The notes under the pieces: generated by a model
The model's database searches: none
What the model was told of the DNA's origin: nothing
The model's input: the letters and a program-made list of their open reading frames with translations, nothing else
Program-made: the position numbers and the translations under genes
NCBI GenBank assembly: GCA_020635075.1
Contig: JACKAM010000004.1
Span: 186,001 to 250,000 of the forward strand
Direction: 5' to 3'
Origin: Pseudobdellovibrionaceae bacterium
GTDB lineage: Bacteria; Bdellovibrionota; Bdellovibrionia; Bdellovibrionales; UBA1609
Length of the DNA stretch: 64,000 bases
Shown: in pieces, positions 33,003 through 42,851 of the stretch
Layout of the letters: every line of letters begins with the position of its first letter
Numbering within the stretch: the stretch's first letter is position 1

Positions 33003-35405
33003 TTACTTCGCTATCAGGTTGAGGATCTTGCCCGGCTTGTAAATAATCTTAACCAAAGCCTTTCCATCTATCGCATTTGCGACTGGTGTCAATGCTTTCG
33101 CAGCCTCAACGGCTAATTCTTCGGAACAATCGGGGGCGAGCTCGACGGTGCCCCTCATTTTTCCGTTTACTTGGACCCCCATCGTCACCATATCGTCCTT
33201 ACACTGGGCTGGATCATACTTGGGCCAAGGCGCCAGCGAGACGAGGCCTTGCTGTCCCAGCTTTTGCCACAGCTCCTCGGCAATATGGGGAGCAAAGGGC
33301 ATCAGCAGTTGGGCCAGGTTTGCCAGTACAGCCTTTGGACGGCTGTTCTCTTTATACATCTCGTTAACTAAGATCATCATGGCTGAGATGGCAGTGTTAA
33401 AGCTCATGTTCTCGATGTCTTCGCCCACCTTTTTGATTGTCTTGTGCATGAGACGCGTGAGGGCCTCAGAGGGGGTGCTGTCCTCTGCAATCAGTTTCCC
33501 CTCATCATCCACCGTCAGTCGCCAGGCCCTGTCTAGGAAGCGGCGTACGCCTTCGATACCCTGGTTGGACCAGGGTTTGGCTTTGTCAAAGGGGCCCATA
33601 AAACAAATGTAGACGCGACAGGCATCCGAACCAAACTCCTCACGAACGTCGTCTGGGTTGACCACGTTACCGCGGGACTTGGACATACGGCGCCCATCTG
33701 GCCCCAGTACGTCTCCCTGGTGGGCTAATTTCTGAAAGGGCTCGTCATAATCGGTCAGGCCGGCATCAAATAGAACTTTTTGCCAAAACCGGGCATATAA
33801 AAGGTGACCAACGGTGTGCTCGGGTCCACCGACATAAAGATCAACGGGCATCCAATATTTCTGGGCTTCCGGGCTAAAAGCCTGATCATTATTGTGAGGG
33901 TCCGTGTAACGTAAGAAGTACCATGACGACCCTGCCGAACCCGGCATGGTGTCCGTGCAGCGCCGACCCTCATTTCCTGAACGAGGGTCCACATACTTCA
34001 CGAACTCCTGCACACGTGCCAGTGGTGGCTCCCCTTGCTCTGAGGGCTCATAGTCTGCAACCTCAGGGAGGAGAACAGGCAGTTCGTCTTGGGAAATGCC
34101 CCTCAATTCGCCATTGGGATACTCGACAATGGGAAAGGGCTCACCCCAGTAGCGCTGGCGGCTAAACAGCCAATCGCGCAGTTTGTACTGAGTTTGTCCC
34201 TGTCCTAAGCCCTTGCCTTCAAGGTGATCAATCATCTTTTGAATGGCCGATTGCTTGTCCAAGCCATTGAGAAAATCAGAGTTGACCAATTTTCCGTCGC
34301 CTTCAAAGGGCAGGTCTTCCTGGCTGTCCAAAACACGCAGAACGTCCAGGTCATATTTTTGAGCGAAATCAAAATCTCTTTGGTCGTGACCAGGAACGGC
34401 CATGATGGCACCCGTTCCGTAGTCCATCAACACATAGTCGGCGATCCAAATGGGGATCTTGGTGTTGTTAACCGGATTGATGGCGTAGGATCCAGAGAAC
34501 ACACCAGTCTTTTCTGCACCAACTTTTCGGTCTACTTCGGACTTGGATAGGGCAGTCTTACAATAGACCTCGACATCCGCCTTCTGTTGCGCAGAGGTTA
34601 GGACTTCGGTGAGTTCATGTTCAGGGGCGATCACCATGAAGGTGGCGCCAAACAAAGTATCAGGTCGAGTCGTGAAGACTTCCAGCTTGTGGCCTGAGCC
34701 ATCAACTGCAAACTGAACCTGAGCTCCCATGCTCTTGCCAATCCAGTTACGCTGGCCTTCTTTGGTTCTGTCAGGCCAATCCAATTTGTCCAAATCCTGG
34801 AGGAGCCTTTCGGCATAGGCCGTGATCTTTAGCATCCACTGTTTCATGGGAACACGAACCACTGGGTGGCCACCTCGTTCGCTCAAGCCATCGACGACTT
34901 CCTCATTGGCAAGCACGGTTTTTAAAGCGGGACACCAGTTAACCGGGACTTCCTTTTGATAGGCGAGTCCTTTTTCGAAAAGCTTGAGGAAAATAAACTG
35001 TGTCCACTTGTAAAAGTTGGGCTCGCAGGTGGAGACCTCGCGATTCCAATCAAAGCTATAGCCAAAGGACTTTAGCTGGCGGCGGAAATTTTGAATGGCG
35101 TTTTGTGTGGTTTCTGCCGGGTGAATTCCCGTTTTAATCGCATATTGCTCTGCCGGCAGGCCAAAGGCGTCGTACCCCATAGGATGGAGAACATTGAAGC
35201 CTTGGGTGCGTTTAAAGCGCGCGACAATGTCTGTGGGAGTGTAGGAGGCGAGGTGGCCCACGTGAAGCCCGGCACCCGAGGGATAGGGGAACATATCCAG
35301 AGCATAGAATTTAGGTTTGTCGGGCGACATTTCAGCTTTAAAGCTGGCTTCGCTTTCCCAGACGTTCTGCCACTTTTTGTCGATTTCATTATGATTGTAG
35401 GCCAT
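33003..35405 (-). CDS. leuS: leucyl-tRNA synthetase
   Basis: An 800-residue class I synthetase that charges tRNA-Leu. It has the HIGH-type motif in PYPSGAGLHVGHLASY (HVGH at 48-51), the editing domain with TTRPDTLFGATFMVIAPEH, and MSKS at 574-577 in GRRMSKSRGNVVNPD. The C-terminal region ends MGVQVNGKMRGTVEL to KIIYKPGKILNLIAK. It is at the short end for bacterial LeuRS (often 800-870). Essential housekeeping gene. Confidence 0.97.
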   Translation of the reverse strand: MAYNHNEIDKKWQNVWESEASFKAEMSPDKPKFYALDMFPYPSGAGLHVGHLASYTPTDIVARFKRTQGFNVLHPMGYDAFGLPAEQYAIKTGIHPAETTQNAIQNFRRQLKSFGYSFDWNREVSTCEPNFYKWTQFIFLKLFEKGLAYQKEVPVNWCPALKTVLANEEVVDGLSERGGHPVVRVPMKQWMLKITAYAERLLQDLDKLDWPDRTKEGQRNWIGKSMGAQVQFAVDGSGHKLEVFTTRPDTLFGATFMVIAPEHELTEVLTSAQQKADVEVYCKTALSKSEVDRKVGAEKTGVFSGSYAINPVNNTKIPIWIADYVLMDYGTGAIMAVPGHDQRDFDFAQKYDLDVLRVLDSQEDLPFEGDGKLVNSDFLNGLDKQSAIQKMIDHLEGKGLGQGQTQYKLRDWLFSRQRYWGEPFPIVEYPNGELRGISQDELPVLLPEVADYEPSEQGEPPLARVQEFVKYVDPRSGNEGRRCTDTMPGSAGSSWYFLRYTDPHNNDQAFSPEAQKYWMPVDLYVGGPEHTVGHLLYARFWQKVLFDAGLTDYDEPFQKLAHQGDVLGPDGRRMSKSRGNVVNPDDVREEFGSDACRVYICFMGPFDKAKPWSNQGIEGVRRFLDRAWRLTVDDEGKLIAEDSTPSEALTRLMHKTIKKVGEDIENMSFNTAISAMMILVNEMYKENSRPKAVLANLAQLLMPFAPHIAEELWQKLGQQGLVSLAPWPKYDPAQCKDDMVTMGVQVNGKMRGTVELAPDCSEELAVEAAKALTPVANAIDGKALVKIIYKPGKILNLIAK

Positions 35406-35598
35406 GTCGTCACTCTATCAATTTTACAGTCGCGAGACCACCAAAAGGCCCTCTCGCTGGATCTACGAATTGTCGTTATGGTTGCACCCAGGAAATAGTC
35501 TAGGCAGCCCTCTCAGTCAACCCAATGGATGGGCGGCTTAGGGCCAGTCGGCCAAAAATCCCTCTACAAGGGTGATTTCCCAGGGGTATGATAAAAGA

Positions 35599-36591
35599 AT
35601 GAGTTCTAGTCTCGCGAATACAGACACCAGAATTCTGGTTGTTGACGATGATCCTGCAAGTGCCAAGTTGGTCCGAGTGGCTCTTGAGTGCGAGGGCTAT
35701 CAGGTTTTGGTAGCTGGATCCGGAAAAGAGGCGATCAGGGAAATGTCCGATTGGAACCCTCACCTGGTTCTTTTGGATGTCAGTATGCCAGGCCTTAATG
35801 GACTGGACACACTTAAATACTTACGCGCCCGAAATCACTATGTCTCGACCATTTTTGTTTCGGGTCGGTCAGACACCGATGATGTGGTCAGGGGGCTTGA
35901 TGCCGGTGCCGATGACTACGTATGCAAGCCATTTGATGCCAAAGAATTGCTCGGTCGGGTGAGGACACAGCTGCGTATTAAGCAGCTCAATGACAGTCTC
36001 AAGGCAGCAAACAAAAAGCTGAAAAGTCTGGTCGACAAAGATGACCTGACCGGACTGTTCAATATGCGCTCCCTCTATGAGAAGCTGGACAACGAGCTTA
36101 ACCGTGCGCGGCGCTTCGGCCGTTGCGTCAGCGTACTGATGATGGACATGGATCACTTTAAGAGTGTCAATGACTCCCATGATCACCTTTTTGGCAGCTT
36201 TGTTTTACAGGAAGTGGGAAAAATCATTCGTAACAATATCCGTAGTGTGGACTTTGCCGCTCGCTACGGAGGTGATGAATTTCTCATTGTCCTCACGGAA
36301 ATTGGTGTTGAAGGGGCTAGCGTGTTTGCGGAACGCCTGAAGAATCTCATTAAAGAATATGAATTCTCTCAGGGAACTCACAGTTCCCATCAGACGGTAA
36401 GCATTGGCTTGGCGGTCACTGAGAAGGGAAATCCCACCATAGACGCAAGAAGTCTGGTGAGATACGCCGATCACGCCCTTTACAAGGCTAAGGCTGAGGG
36501 ACGAGATTGTGTTGTCATCTACGATCTCAAGAAGCAAAAAGGGGCCCTGGACGAGCCTATGGAGCCAAATCTACTACGTAAGGCCCGATAG
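35599..36591 (+). CDS. response regulator with GGDEF domain (diguanylate cyclase, PleD-like)
   Basis: A 330-residue protein made of one receiver (VVDDDP, phosphoacceptor Asp60 in LVLLDVSMPG, Lys in VCKPFD), a short coiled linker and a GGDEF domain. The active-site signature GGDEF at 224-228 is intact and the inhibitory I-site RxxD (Arg215, Asp218) is present five residues before it, so it should make cyclic-di-GMP upon phosphorylation with product inhibition. ATG 35599 is preferred over an in-frame GTG at 35572. No kinase gene is adjacent. Divergent from leuS; 193 bases between them hold nothing recognisable. Confidence 0.9.
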   Translation: MSSSLANTDTRILVVDDDPASAKLVRVALECEGYQVLVAGSGKEAIREMSDWNPHLVLLDVSMPGLNGLDTLKYLRARNHYVSTIFVSGRSDTDDVVRGLDAGADDYVCKPFDAKELLGRVRTQLRIKQLNDSLKAANKKLKSLVDKDDLTGLFNMRSLYEKLDNELNRARRFGRCVSVLMMDMDHFKSVNDSHDHLFGSFVLQEVGKIIRNNIRSVDFAARYGGDEFLIVLTEIGVEGASVFAERLKNLIKEYEFSQGTHSSHQTVSIGLAVTEKGNPTIDARSLVRYADHALYKAKAEGRDCVVIYDLKKQKGALDEPMEPNLLRKAR

Positions 36592-36615
36592 GGCCAAACC
36601 CCAAAGGCTGGACAA

Positions 36616-37647
36616 GTGGCAACCGGAGCTGTCTCACCTAACCTTGATCTCTTGCCCTTAAAAGAATTTAAGATCAAATCCCTGATCGTCCAAAGTCAGG
36701 TACTCAAAAACAATCCTTGGAAGGATCCCACCCAGCGCCACCATGTCCTTCTTATGCCCAAAGGAGAGGTGCCCAGAGTCGGGTATCCCTTGGTGGTAGT
36801 CTTGGCTGGATTCACCGGCAACAGCCCCTCTTATCTTTCGCCCAAAAGCTTTGAAGACAACTTTGCCCAGATTGTGGATAAGGCTGTCGGAACTGGGGGT
36901 TGTCCACGGGCCTGTTTTCTGTTTGTTGATGGGATGACTTTTTGGGGGGGGTCGCAATTTATCAATTCAAGGGGGATGGGTAATTATGAGGATCACCTTA
37001 TTGAAGAGGTATTACCCTTTGTTTTTTCTGAGTTCCGAATCGCCAAAGATCGCGTTTGTGTGATGGGTGGTTCCAGCGGTGGTTACGGGGCGCTTCACTT
37101 GGGGAGCTCCTACCCTAAGATCTTTCCTTGGGTAGCGGCGGTTGCACCTGATTGTTTCTTCGAACAGAGTCTCTTGCCTGAAATCTATACGGCATTGCCG
37201 ATCATCGCCCGTTACGGTGGTATTCGCGAGATTGCCGGACTTCTAAGGGAAGGGCGCTTTCACCAACGTCGGGAGAGTCACTCGGTGTTGAACGCTATCG
37301 CCATGGGCCTGTGTTACAGTCCACACCCGAAAGCCAAAAATCAGGTGTTATTTCCAATTGATGAAAAGACGGGAAAAGTGCAGCTCAAAGTCTGGCAAAA
37401 ATGGCTTGAGCACGATCCCTTAATTTTTCTGAAAGCGAGAAAGAAGAATGTGGTGCGTTTAAAGGGCGTGTTTCTTGACGTGGGTAGGGAAGATCAGTTT
37501 CATTTGCAGTGGGGGGCTCGCCAGCTGCGTGAAATTCTAAAGAAGCAAAATGTGAGTCATCATTATTCAGAGTATGACGGAAACCATTTTGATATCAGCA
37601 CCAGGCGGCCTCAGGTTTGGTCCTGGTTAATGAAACAGTGGAAGTAG
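36616..37647 (+). CDS. alpha/beta hydrolase, putative esterase (esterase D-like)
   Basis: A 343-residue hydrolase without signal peptide. The nucleophile elbow is MGGSSGGYGALHL, the acid residue is probably Asp in FLDVGREDQFHL, and the histidine lies in YDGNHFDIS, so the triad is complete. The overall pattern fits the putative esterase family that includes S-formylglutathione hydrolase and enterochelin esterase. The substrate is unknown. GTG start with AAAGG eight bases upstream; it follows the diguanylate cyclase gene by 24 bases and precedes the CDF gene by six. Confidence 0.78.
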   Translation: MATGAVSPNLDLLPLKEFKIKSLIVQSQVLKNNPWKDPTQRHHVLLMPKGEVPRVGYPLVVVLAGFTGNSPSYLSPKSFEDNFAQIVDKAVGTGGCPRACFLFVDGMTFWGGSQFINSRGMGNYEDHLIEEVLPFVFSEFRIAKDRVCVMGGSSGGYGALHLGSSYPKIFPWVAAVAPDCFFEQSLLPEIYTALPIIARYGGIREIAGLLREGRFHQRRESHSVLNAIAMGLCYSPHPKAKNQVLFPIDEKTGKVQLKVWQKWLEHDPLIFLKARKKNVVRLKGVFLDVGREDQFHLQWGARQLREILKKQNVSHHYSEYDGNHFDISTRRPQVWSWLMKQWK

Positions 37648-37653
37648 GGTGCA

Positions 37654-38697
37654 TTGACAAAGACCAAGGTTAGAAGACAGTCGCAAGACGAAACGTCTCT
37701 GATAAAATCAGCGGCCCTGACCTCATTGTTTGGCGGTATCATTTTAATGGTCGTCAAATTTTGGGGTTACACTCAGTCAGGCTCTCAGGCTGTGTTTTCA
37801 GATGCCATGGAGAGTATCGTCAATGTGGTTGCGGCTGGCCTGGCTTTGTTTGTGATCTATTACGCCACCAAGCCCGCTGATGATGATCACCCCTATGGAC
37901 ACGGCAAGGCCGAGTACTTTTCAGCGGCCTTTGAGGGCGGATTGATTACCTTTGCCGGTCTCGTCATTGTGATTGAGGCCATCACAGCACTGGTGCAGGA
38001 GCGACAGCTTTATAATGCCTATCTGGGAATCATGGTTGTGGCCGGAGCCGGGGTGGGAAACCTCATTTTGGGATTGGCTCTTTTGCGAGTGGGCAAAACC
38101 CGGAAGTCAATCGCCTTGGTAGCGAGTGGCAAACATCTTCTCTCTGACTTTTGGACCAGTGTTGCCGTCATTGGCGGATTGGTGCTGGTATGGCTCACGA
38201 ATCTCACGTGGCTCGACAGCGCCACGGCCATTATTATTGGAGTCCTATTAGCTCGTGAAGGCTTCAAGCTGGTTCGAGGATCTGTCGGTGGACTGCTGGA
38301 TCAGGAGGATTTGGATGTTCTTCAGGAGTTAGAGTCTATATTTTCACCTCTGGCAACAGGTGGAATCATTCAAATCCATCACGTTAAAGTAATTCGCTCG
38401 GGTGCTTATCACCATATCGACGCCCATTTGGTACTGCCCGAGTTTTGGGATATTGCTCAGGCCCATGATCGCACGGATGAGTTTGAAACCTTGGTTATCA
38501 AAAACTACCCTTACGGCGGGGAGATGAACTTTCATCTCGACCCCTGTCGAAAAGCTTACTGTGCTGTCTGTGACTTGGAAAACTGCCCCGTCCGTGCCGA
38601 GCAGTTTAAAAAGAGAATGCCCGTAAAATTGGATCACCTTCGTTCACGGGAAGAGCCCAAAGAGTTTCGCGTCAAGGGAACTTCCCGTCCGACCTAA
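37654..38697 (+). CDS. cation diffusion facilitator (CDF) metal transporter with cysteine-rich tail
   Basis: A 347-residue divalent-metal/proton antiporter with six membrane segments, FSDAMESIVNVVAAG in segment 2, HPYGHGKAEYFSAAFEG in the loop, and SGKHLLSDFWTSVAVIGG in segment 5, which give the metal site. After the cytoplasmic domain comes CRKAYCAVCDLENC, a cysteine cluster not typical of FieF or ZitB that could sense or deliver metal. Zinc, iron or manganese efflux is possible. TTG start. The stop codon lies inside the left arm of the 38694-38851 inverted repeat. Confidence 0.88.
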   Translation: MTKTKVRRQSQDETSLIKSAALTSLFGGIILMVVKFWGYTQSGSQAVFSDAMESIVNVVAAGLALFVIYYATKPADDDHPYGHGKAEYFSAAFEGGLITFAGLVIVIEAITALVQERQLYNAYLGIMVVAGAGVGNLILGLALLRVGKTRKSIALVASGKHLLSDFWTSVAVIGGLVLVWLTNLTWLDSATAIIIGVLLAREGFKLVRGSVGGLLDQEDLDVLQELESIFSPLATGGIIQIHHVKVIRSGAYHHIDAHLVLPEFWDIAQAHDRTDEFETLVIKNYPYGGEMNFHLDPCRKAYCAVCDLENCPVRAEQFKKRMPVKLDHLRSREEPKEFRVKGTSRPT

Positions 38698-38851
38698 AAG
38701 GTTCCAGGTCCTATTCGTGGTCACGCCGCATCCAACCTTTCTGCTATGGCCTAAATTTGTCTAACGATCAAATCTGGTCTTACCCGCCGACAAATCAATG
38801 AAGGTCAAGTTAGCTGCGGTGTGACCACGAATAGGACCTGGAACCTTTTAG
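38694..38851. repeat. 158-bp element with 37-bp near-perfect inverted repeats spanning two stop codons
   Basis: Left arm 38694-38730 and right arm 38815-38851 are inverted copies with 36 of 37 positions identical (outer core AAAAGGTTCCAGGTCC). Between them are 84 bases with a small inner repeat (ATTTGTC at 38754 and GACAAAT at 38789). The CDF stop (38695-38697) and the ggt stop on the other strand (38848-38850) both lie within the arms. It may be a miniature mobile element or a bidirectional terminator-like cruciform. No flanking duplication is evident. Confidence 0.85.
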
Positions 38852-40503
38852 TAGCCGCCGGAGGCGCCTTCGCCGCGTAAGTCGTGAGCGCCTTCGAGAA
38901 TGCCTTTGTCGTTAAGGCGAACTCCGTACACCCGGCCCATCCAGCTTTCTTCTACATCATGCTTCTTATTTTTCAGGCCGGATAGGGTTTCGGGCGCAAA
39001 CTTCATGGTGTCGGTAAATAGCTTGTGCGGCAAAAACTGGTGATGAATACGGGGCGCCTGAATGGCCTGGTCTATATCCATTCCTGATACCAGGCTACGG
39101 TAAAGCACCTGGATGACACCACTGATAATCCGCGGACCACCGGGGGAACCAACGGACAAAACGATCTTACCGTCCTTTTCCACCAGAGTGGGACTCATGG
39201 AGCTTAAGGGGCGTTTACCAGGCTGTACATAGTTGCCCTTTCCCTGAATCAATCCATACATGTTGGGCTCGTTGGGCCGAGTGGTGAAGTCATCCATCTC
39301 GTTGTTAAGTGCAACACCGTACTTCTCGCTGACAACAGCCGAGCCATAGCTGCCGTTAAGTGTGACGGTCAAAGCCACACTCCGTCCTTCGCTATCCAGC
39401 ACAGAATAGTGAGTGGTGTTGGCGCTCTCTTTTGCGGGCTCATCCGATAGGGGATCGAGTTTGGCGCTTTTGCGGGAAGAAATACTTTTGGCCATTTTGC
39501 TCAGGTAACTGTCTGAGAGCAGGAGATCAAGGGGATTCTGGTGAAAGTCGGGATCTCCGAGGAGAGCACGGCCCCGGAAAGAGCGACTCAGCACTTCGCC
39601 CAGGACATGAAGCTCATCGACACTGAAGGCTGGGTACTGATCCATCTTTGTTTGCTCAATGAGGTTGAGAGCGCTTTTTATGACGACACCACCACTAGAG
39701 GGAGGTGGCATTAGGTATAAGTGATAGCCCTTGAAATCAGTTTCAAGGGGCTTCATCCAGCGCACTCTGTAGCCAGCCAGGTCTTCCATCTCGATAACCC
39801 CGCCCGTTTTCTTAACTGTGTCGACGATATCGCGAGCCACGTCACCGGAATAGAATCCCTTAACATTCTTGGAGCGAAACAATCTGAGAGCTTTTCCAAG
39901 ACTCTGCTGTTTGAGAATTTCGCCAGGCAGGTAGGGCTTGCCGTCCTTTTTAAAGAAATACTTTTTGCCACCGGCATTAAATCGAGTTTCCGATCCTATG
40001 GTTTTGCGGTGCCATTCTCCTGACACGCGAAAACCATTTTGCGCCAACTTCAGTGGTTCTTTAAACAATCGCGACCAGGGAAGCTTGCCATATTTTTTAT
40101 GCATTTCCCAAAGGCCGGCGGCAAAGCCAGGCACTCCAACGGCACCTCCGCCGGTGATTGAAGAGTCCTTTTCTCTTTGAACATAAAAAGTAGGAGATGT
40201 TGCTTTAGGCGCGATTTCGCGAAAATCAAGAGCGTGGACCTCTTTGTCCATCTTGATGAGAGCAAAACCACCACCACCGAGAGAACCAAAATAAGGACTG
40301 GTCACGGCCAGGGTGAGACCGACCGCTACAGCGACATCAACGACGTTTCCCCCCTCTTCAGCAATGGCTTTGCCAATTTCCACGGCGTGGGGGGAGGGGC
40401 CAGCAATCATGATCTTGGTTCCTTCAGCGGGAACCGCTGTGGCTGACCAGGAAAGTGAAAGGGCAAAAATCCCAACCAAAAGACGATAAGCCATCGTTTT
40501 CAT
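38848..40503 (-). CDS. ggt: gamma-glutamyltransferase
   Basis: A 551-residue secreted enzyme that cleaves gamma-glutamyl bonds (for example of glutathione) and is made as a self-cleaving precursor. Signal peptide at residues 1-23. The cleavage/nucleophile Thr363 sits in SANTTHYSVLD, and substrate-site motifs GSYGSAVVS, PLSSMSPTLV and GSPGGPRI are present, so the protein looks active. Periplasmic location would let it scavenge glutathione from the surroundings or from prey (inference). Its stop codon lies in the inverted repeat shared with the CDF gene. Confidence 0.94.
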   Translation of the reverse strand: MKTMAYRLLVGIFALSLSWSATAVPAEGTKIMIAGPSPHAVEIGKAIAEEGGNVVDVAVAVGLTLAVTSPYFGSLGGGGFALIKMDKEVHALDFREIAPKATSPTFYVQREKDSSITGGGAVGVPGFAAGLWEMHKKYGKLPWSRLFKEPLKLAQNGFRVSGEWHRKTIGSETRFNAGGKKYFFKKDGKPYLPGEILKQQSLGKALRLFRSKNVKGFYSGDVARDIVDTVKKTGGVIEMEDLAGYRVRWMKPLETDFKGYHLYLMPPPSSGGVVIKSALNLIEQTKMDQYPAFSVDELHVLGEVLSRSFRGRALLGDPDFHQNPLDLLLSDSYLSKMAKSISSRKSAKLDPLSDEPAKESANTTHYSVLDSEGRSVALTVTLNGSYGSAVVSEKYGVALNNEMDDFTTRPNEPNMYGLIQGKGNYVQPGKRPLSSMSPTLVEKDGKIVLSVGSPGGPRIISGVIQVLYRSLVSGMDIDQAIQAPRIHHQFLPHKLFTDTMKFAPETLSGLKNKKHDVEESWMGRVYGVRLNDKGILEGAHDLRGEGASGGY

Positions 40504-40650
40504 TTGTTTCTCTCCTTATTGTGCGAGTCCTCAATTTGTCACTTTTGGAGGCTAAGTTCAACAGAAAGGCCAACTGAAGTCCGGGGCTTAGAGAAATTAC
40601 CTGGTCATCTTGTTGCCCGACCCCCGGTTGGTTTGATACAGAGAGCCATC

Positions 40651-41346
40651 ATGGCAGGCAGCGCGCAACTTCGGGTCTCTAAGACCAAAGACATTCCGAA
40701 TCCTAATTATTACGTGAAAGCACTGGGCAGTGAGTTTGCGTCTTGGGCCTATGATGAGGAAAAGGCCCCCTCCTTTAAGGGTAAATGGCGCTCAGAGGTC
40801 TTTGCTGTCGATGAAGATGCCTTCTTGGACTTGGAGATCGGCACAGGCAACGGCTATCACTTTGCTCACCGTGCGGAGACTCAACCTGAGCGCTGTCTCT
40901 TAGGTATCGAACTCAAATACAAGCCCCTTATTCAAAGCGTCCGTCGTGCTGTGAATGCCGAATGCAAAAATATGCGGGGTATGCGCTACAATGCCCGGCT
41001 GATTTCAAACCTTTTTGCCCCCGGCGAACTCGATGATGTCTTTATACACTTTCCAGATCCTTGGGAAAAAAAGCGCCAGCGCAAACATCGATTGATTCAG
41101 CCTGACTACATGAAGCTCCTCTTTGAGATGCAGCGTCCGGGTTCCACTATTGAATTCAAAACTGATAGTCGCTCCTACTTTGACTGGGCGATCGAAGTGT
41201 TTGAGTCCTGTCCATATACATTAGACAGGACCAGTTTCGATCTCCATCAATCAGAGTATGCGGCGGAGAATTTTATTACCCATTTTGAGCGGCTTTTTCT
41301 CCGCCAAGGCCTGCCTATTCATTATGCTCGTCTGATTCGCTCTTGA
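40651..41346 (+). CDS. trmB: tRNA (guanine-N7-)-methyltransferase
   Basis: A 231-residue Rossmann methylase that makes m7G46 in tRNA. It has LDLEIGTGNGYHFAHRA (AdoMet loop), FIHFPDPWEKKRQRKHRLI (the TrmB fingerprint with the catalytic Asp) and EFKTDSRSYFDWA. The ATG at 40651 gives the family length; the reading frame is open from 40504, directly at the divergent ggt start, but that longer N-terminus is not conserved-looking. TTG 40633 is another possible start. Confidence 0.9.
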   Translation: MAGSAQLRVSKTKDIPNPNYYVKALGSEFASWAYDEEKAPSFKGKWRSEVFAVDEDAFLDLEIGTGNGYHFAHRAETQPERCLLGIELKYKPLIQSVRRAVNAECKNMRGMRYNARLISNLFAPGELDDVFIHFPDPWEKKRQRKHRLIQPDYMKLLFEMQRPGSTIEFKTDSRSYFDWAIEVFESCPYTLDRTSFDLHQSEYAAENFITHFERLFLRQGLPIHYARLIRS

Positions 41347-41367
41347 TCAGGATTTTTCAATTTCAGA

Positions 41368-42807
41368 CTAGCGACAAATGTCCCTTTTTACGTTTCGCCT
41401 TTGTAACTCTGAAACAGGGAGATCGATAGACTGAGTGAACCGGGGAGGAAGATTTCCCAACCACCTTGCCGGAGAGTCCATCCTTTGGAGCAAATTGGCA
41501 ATTGAGAAGGGTAGGTCACCCGGCCTTGACGGCAAATCAGTCAGCTCGACGGTGGTGGCCTGGACGCTCTCTAGGTGTAGGTAAAACCCGGCTTCATAGT
41601 CGGTCCACGGGCTTGGCAAGACACGACCATCTGTACTGAGCTGGCCGTAATCCTGACATTGGCAACGCAAGTCGATTCGGTAACTGAGCTCACCCCGTAC
41701 CAGCGCTTTGGGGCCAAGCCGTACAACAATGTGAGTGTTTAAGTCTTGGAGTAATTGGGCATCACCGCTGGTGGCAAACTGCATGGAGATTAGGCGCCTG
41801 AGGGTGGCGCCCTTGTCCTCCTTCACGCATAGAGGGTGAAGTGAAAGCCAAAACTCTCGATTTATTCGCAGAGTGATAGGAAAGAGGTGGGGGTTGGAGA
41901 CCTCCAGCTGAGCGATGGGCAAGGGTGGGTTTTCTTGTCGTCCTCGGTAATTGGTTTTGTGTTGGTAATAGGTCCAATTCACTGAGGGTGGGGGGACGGG
42001 GCTTTGTAAAACAAAGGGCAGTGACCAGGAAGAGAGCCCCCTTTGGTTGAAGCCCAGCACCCGACAGTGCTGTCGTGGGTCTTCCAACATGGGGAATTGA
42101 GACAAGATATGGGGGCTTTTCCAGATTGGATCTCCAAGGGAAATCCGATTTTGTTCCAGTGACAGTGGGCTAACAAAACTCTCACAGTGGAGTTCGAAGA
42201 ACGAGGACCGGGACGAGAGAATTTGCATCTGAGGAAATTGTTCGGGCGAAAAGGGTTTTTGATTCAGCAAGGGCCTGAGGAGAAACTGACCCTCAAACAG
42301 ACTGAGGTCCCCTTCAAGAGGCATCTCAACTTCGGCGGTGAGATTAAACTCATGTCGTGCCCGAGTTTGAGGTTGAATGGCCACAAACTCAAATCGGCAG
42401 GTCGCTTCGGTGAGGTGGTGATTGGGCGAAGCGAAGAACTCAGTTGGAAGAATCTCAGAAAAGTAAATTTGGTTCTCCATGGGCCGGCGGTTTTCAAAGC
42501 TGTACTCCCGTCCTTCGAATTGGCAAATGGTTTTGGAATTGAGCTTCACCACACTGTCCGAACCTCGGACGGAGTACCCGTCAAAAGATAGGGAATCCAG
42601 ACTCGATATTTTGAGATTCTGGTCCAAATCGGTCAAAATCTGAACGCTGTTGTCCTTGGCATGAACAATACTTGGTGCCCGTATTTTAAGTTCGGGTGGG
42701 GTCGCCAGGCTTGCTGACGGGTCGCTTTTGTCCGAAGTACAGGACTCAAGTCCGAGACTGAGTCCGAAAATCAGGAATATTAAGGTCGATTTCTTGCTTA
42801 GTTTCAT
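41368..42807 (-). CDS. large putative lipoprotein of unknown function
   Basis: A 479-residue protein with a lipoprotein signal: basic MKLSKK, hydrophobic 8-20, and Cys23 in GLESC, a slightly atypical lipobox. The mature part is rich in beta-type segments and short proline-containing links (PELKIRAPSIVHAKDN, VLQSPVPPPSVNWTYY), without a catalytic motif that I recognise. It is probably an outer membrane or periplasm-facing lipoprotein. The ferredoxin gene lies 44 bases upstream on the same strand. Confidence 0.72.
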   Translation of the reverse strand: MKLSKKSTLIFLIFGLSLGLESCTSDKSDPSASLATPPELKIRAPSIVHAKDNSVQILTDLDQNLKISSLDSLSFDGYSVRGSDSVVKLNSKTICQFEGREYSFENRRPMENQIYFSEILPTEFFASPNHHLTEATCRFEFVAIQPQTRARHEFNLTAEVEMPLEGDLSLFEGQFLLRPLLNQKPFSPEQFPQMQILSSRSSFFELHCESFVSPLSLEQNRISLGDPIWKSPHILSQFPMLEDPRQHCRVLGFNQRGLSSWSLPFVLQSPVPPPSVNWTYYQHKTNYRGRQENPPLPIAQLEVSNPHLFPITLRINREFWLSLHPLCVKEDKGATLRRLISMQFATSGDAQLLQDLNTHIVVRLGPKALVRGELSYRIDLRCQCQDYGQLSTDGRVLPSPWTDYEAGFYLHLESVQATTVELTDLPSRPGDLPFSIANLLQRMDSPARWLGNLPPRFTQSIDLPVSELQRRNVKRDICR

Positions 42808-42851
42808 AGTTCACCTCCATTGAAGGTCAACCTGAGCAAGACTAAGGCCAG

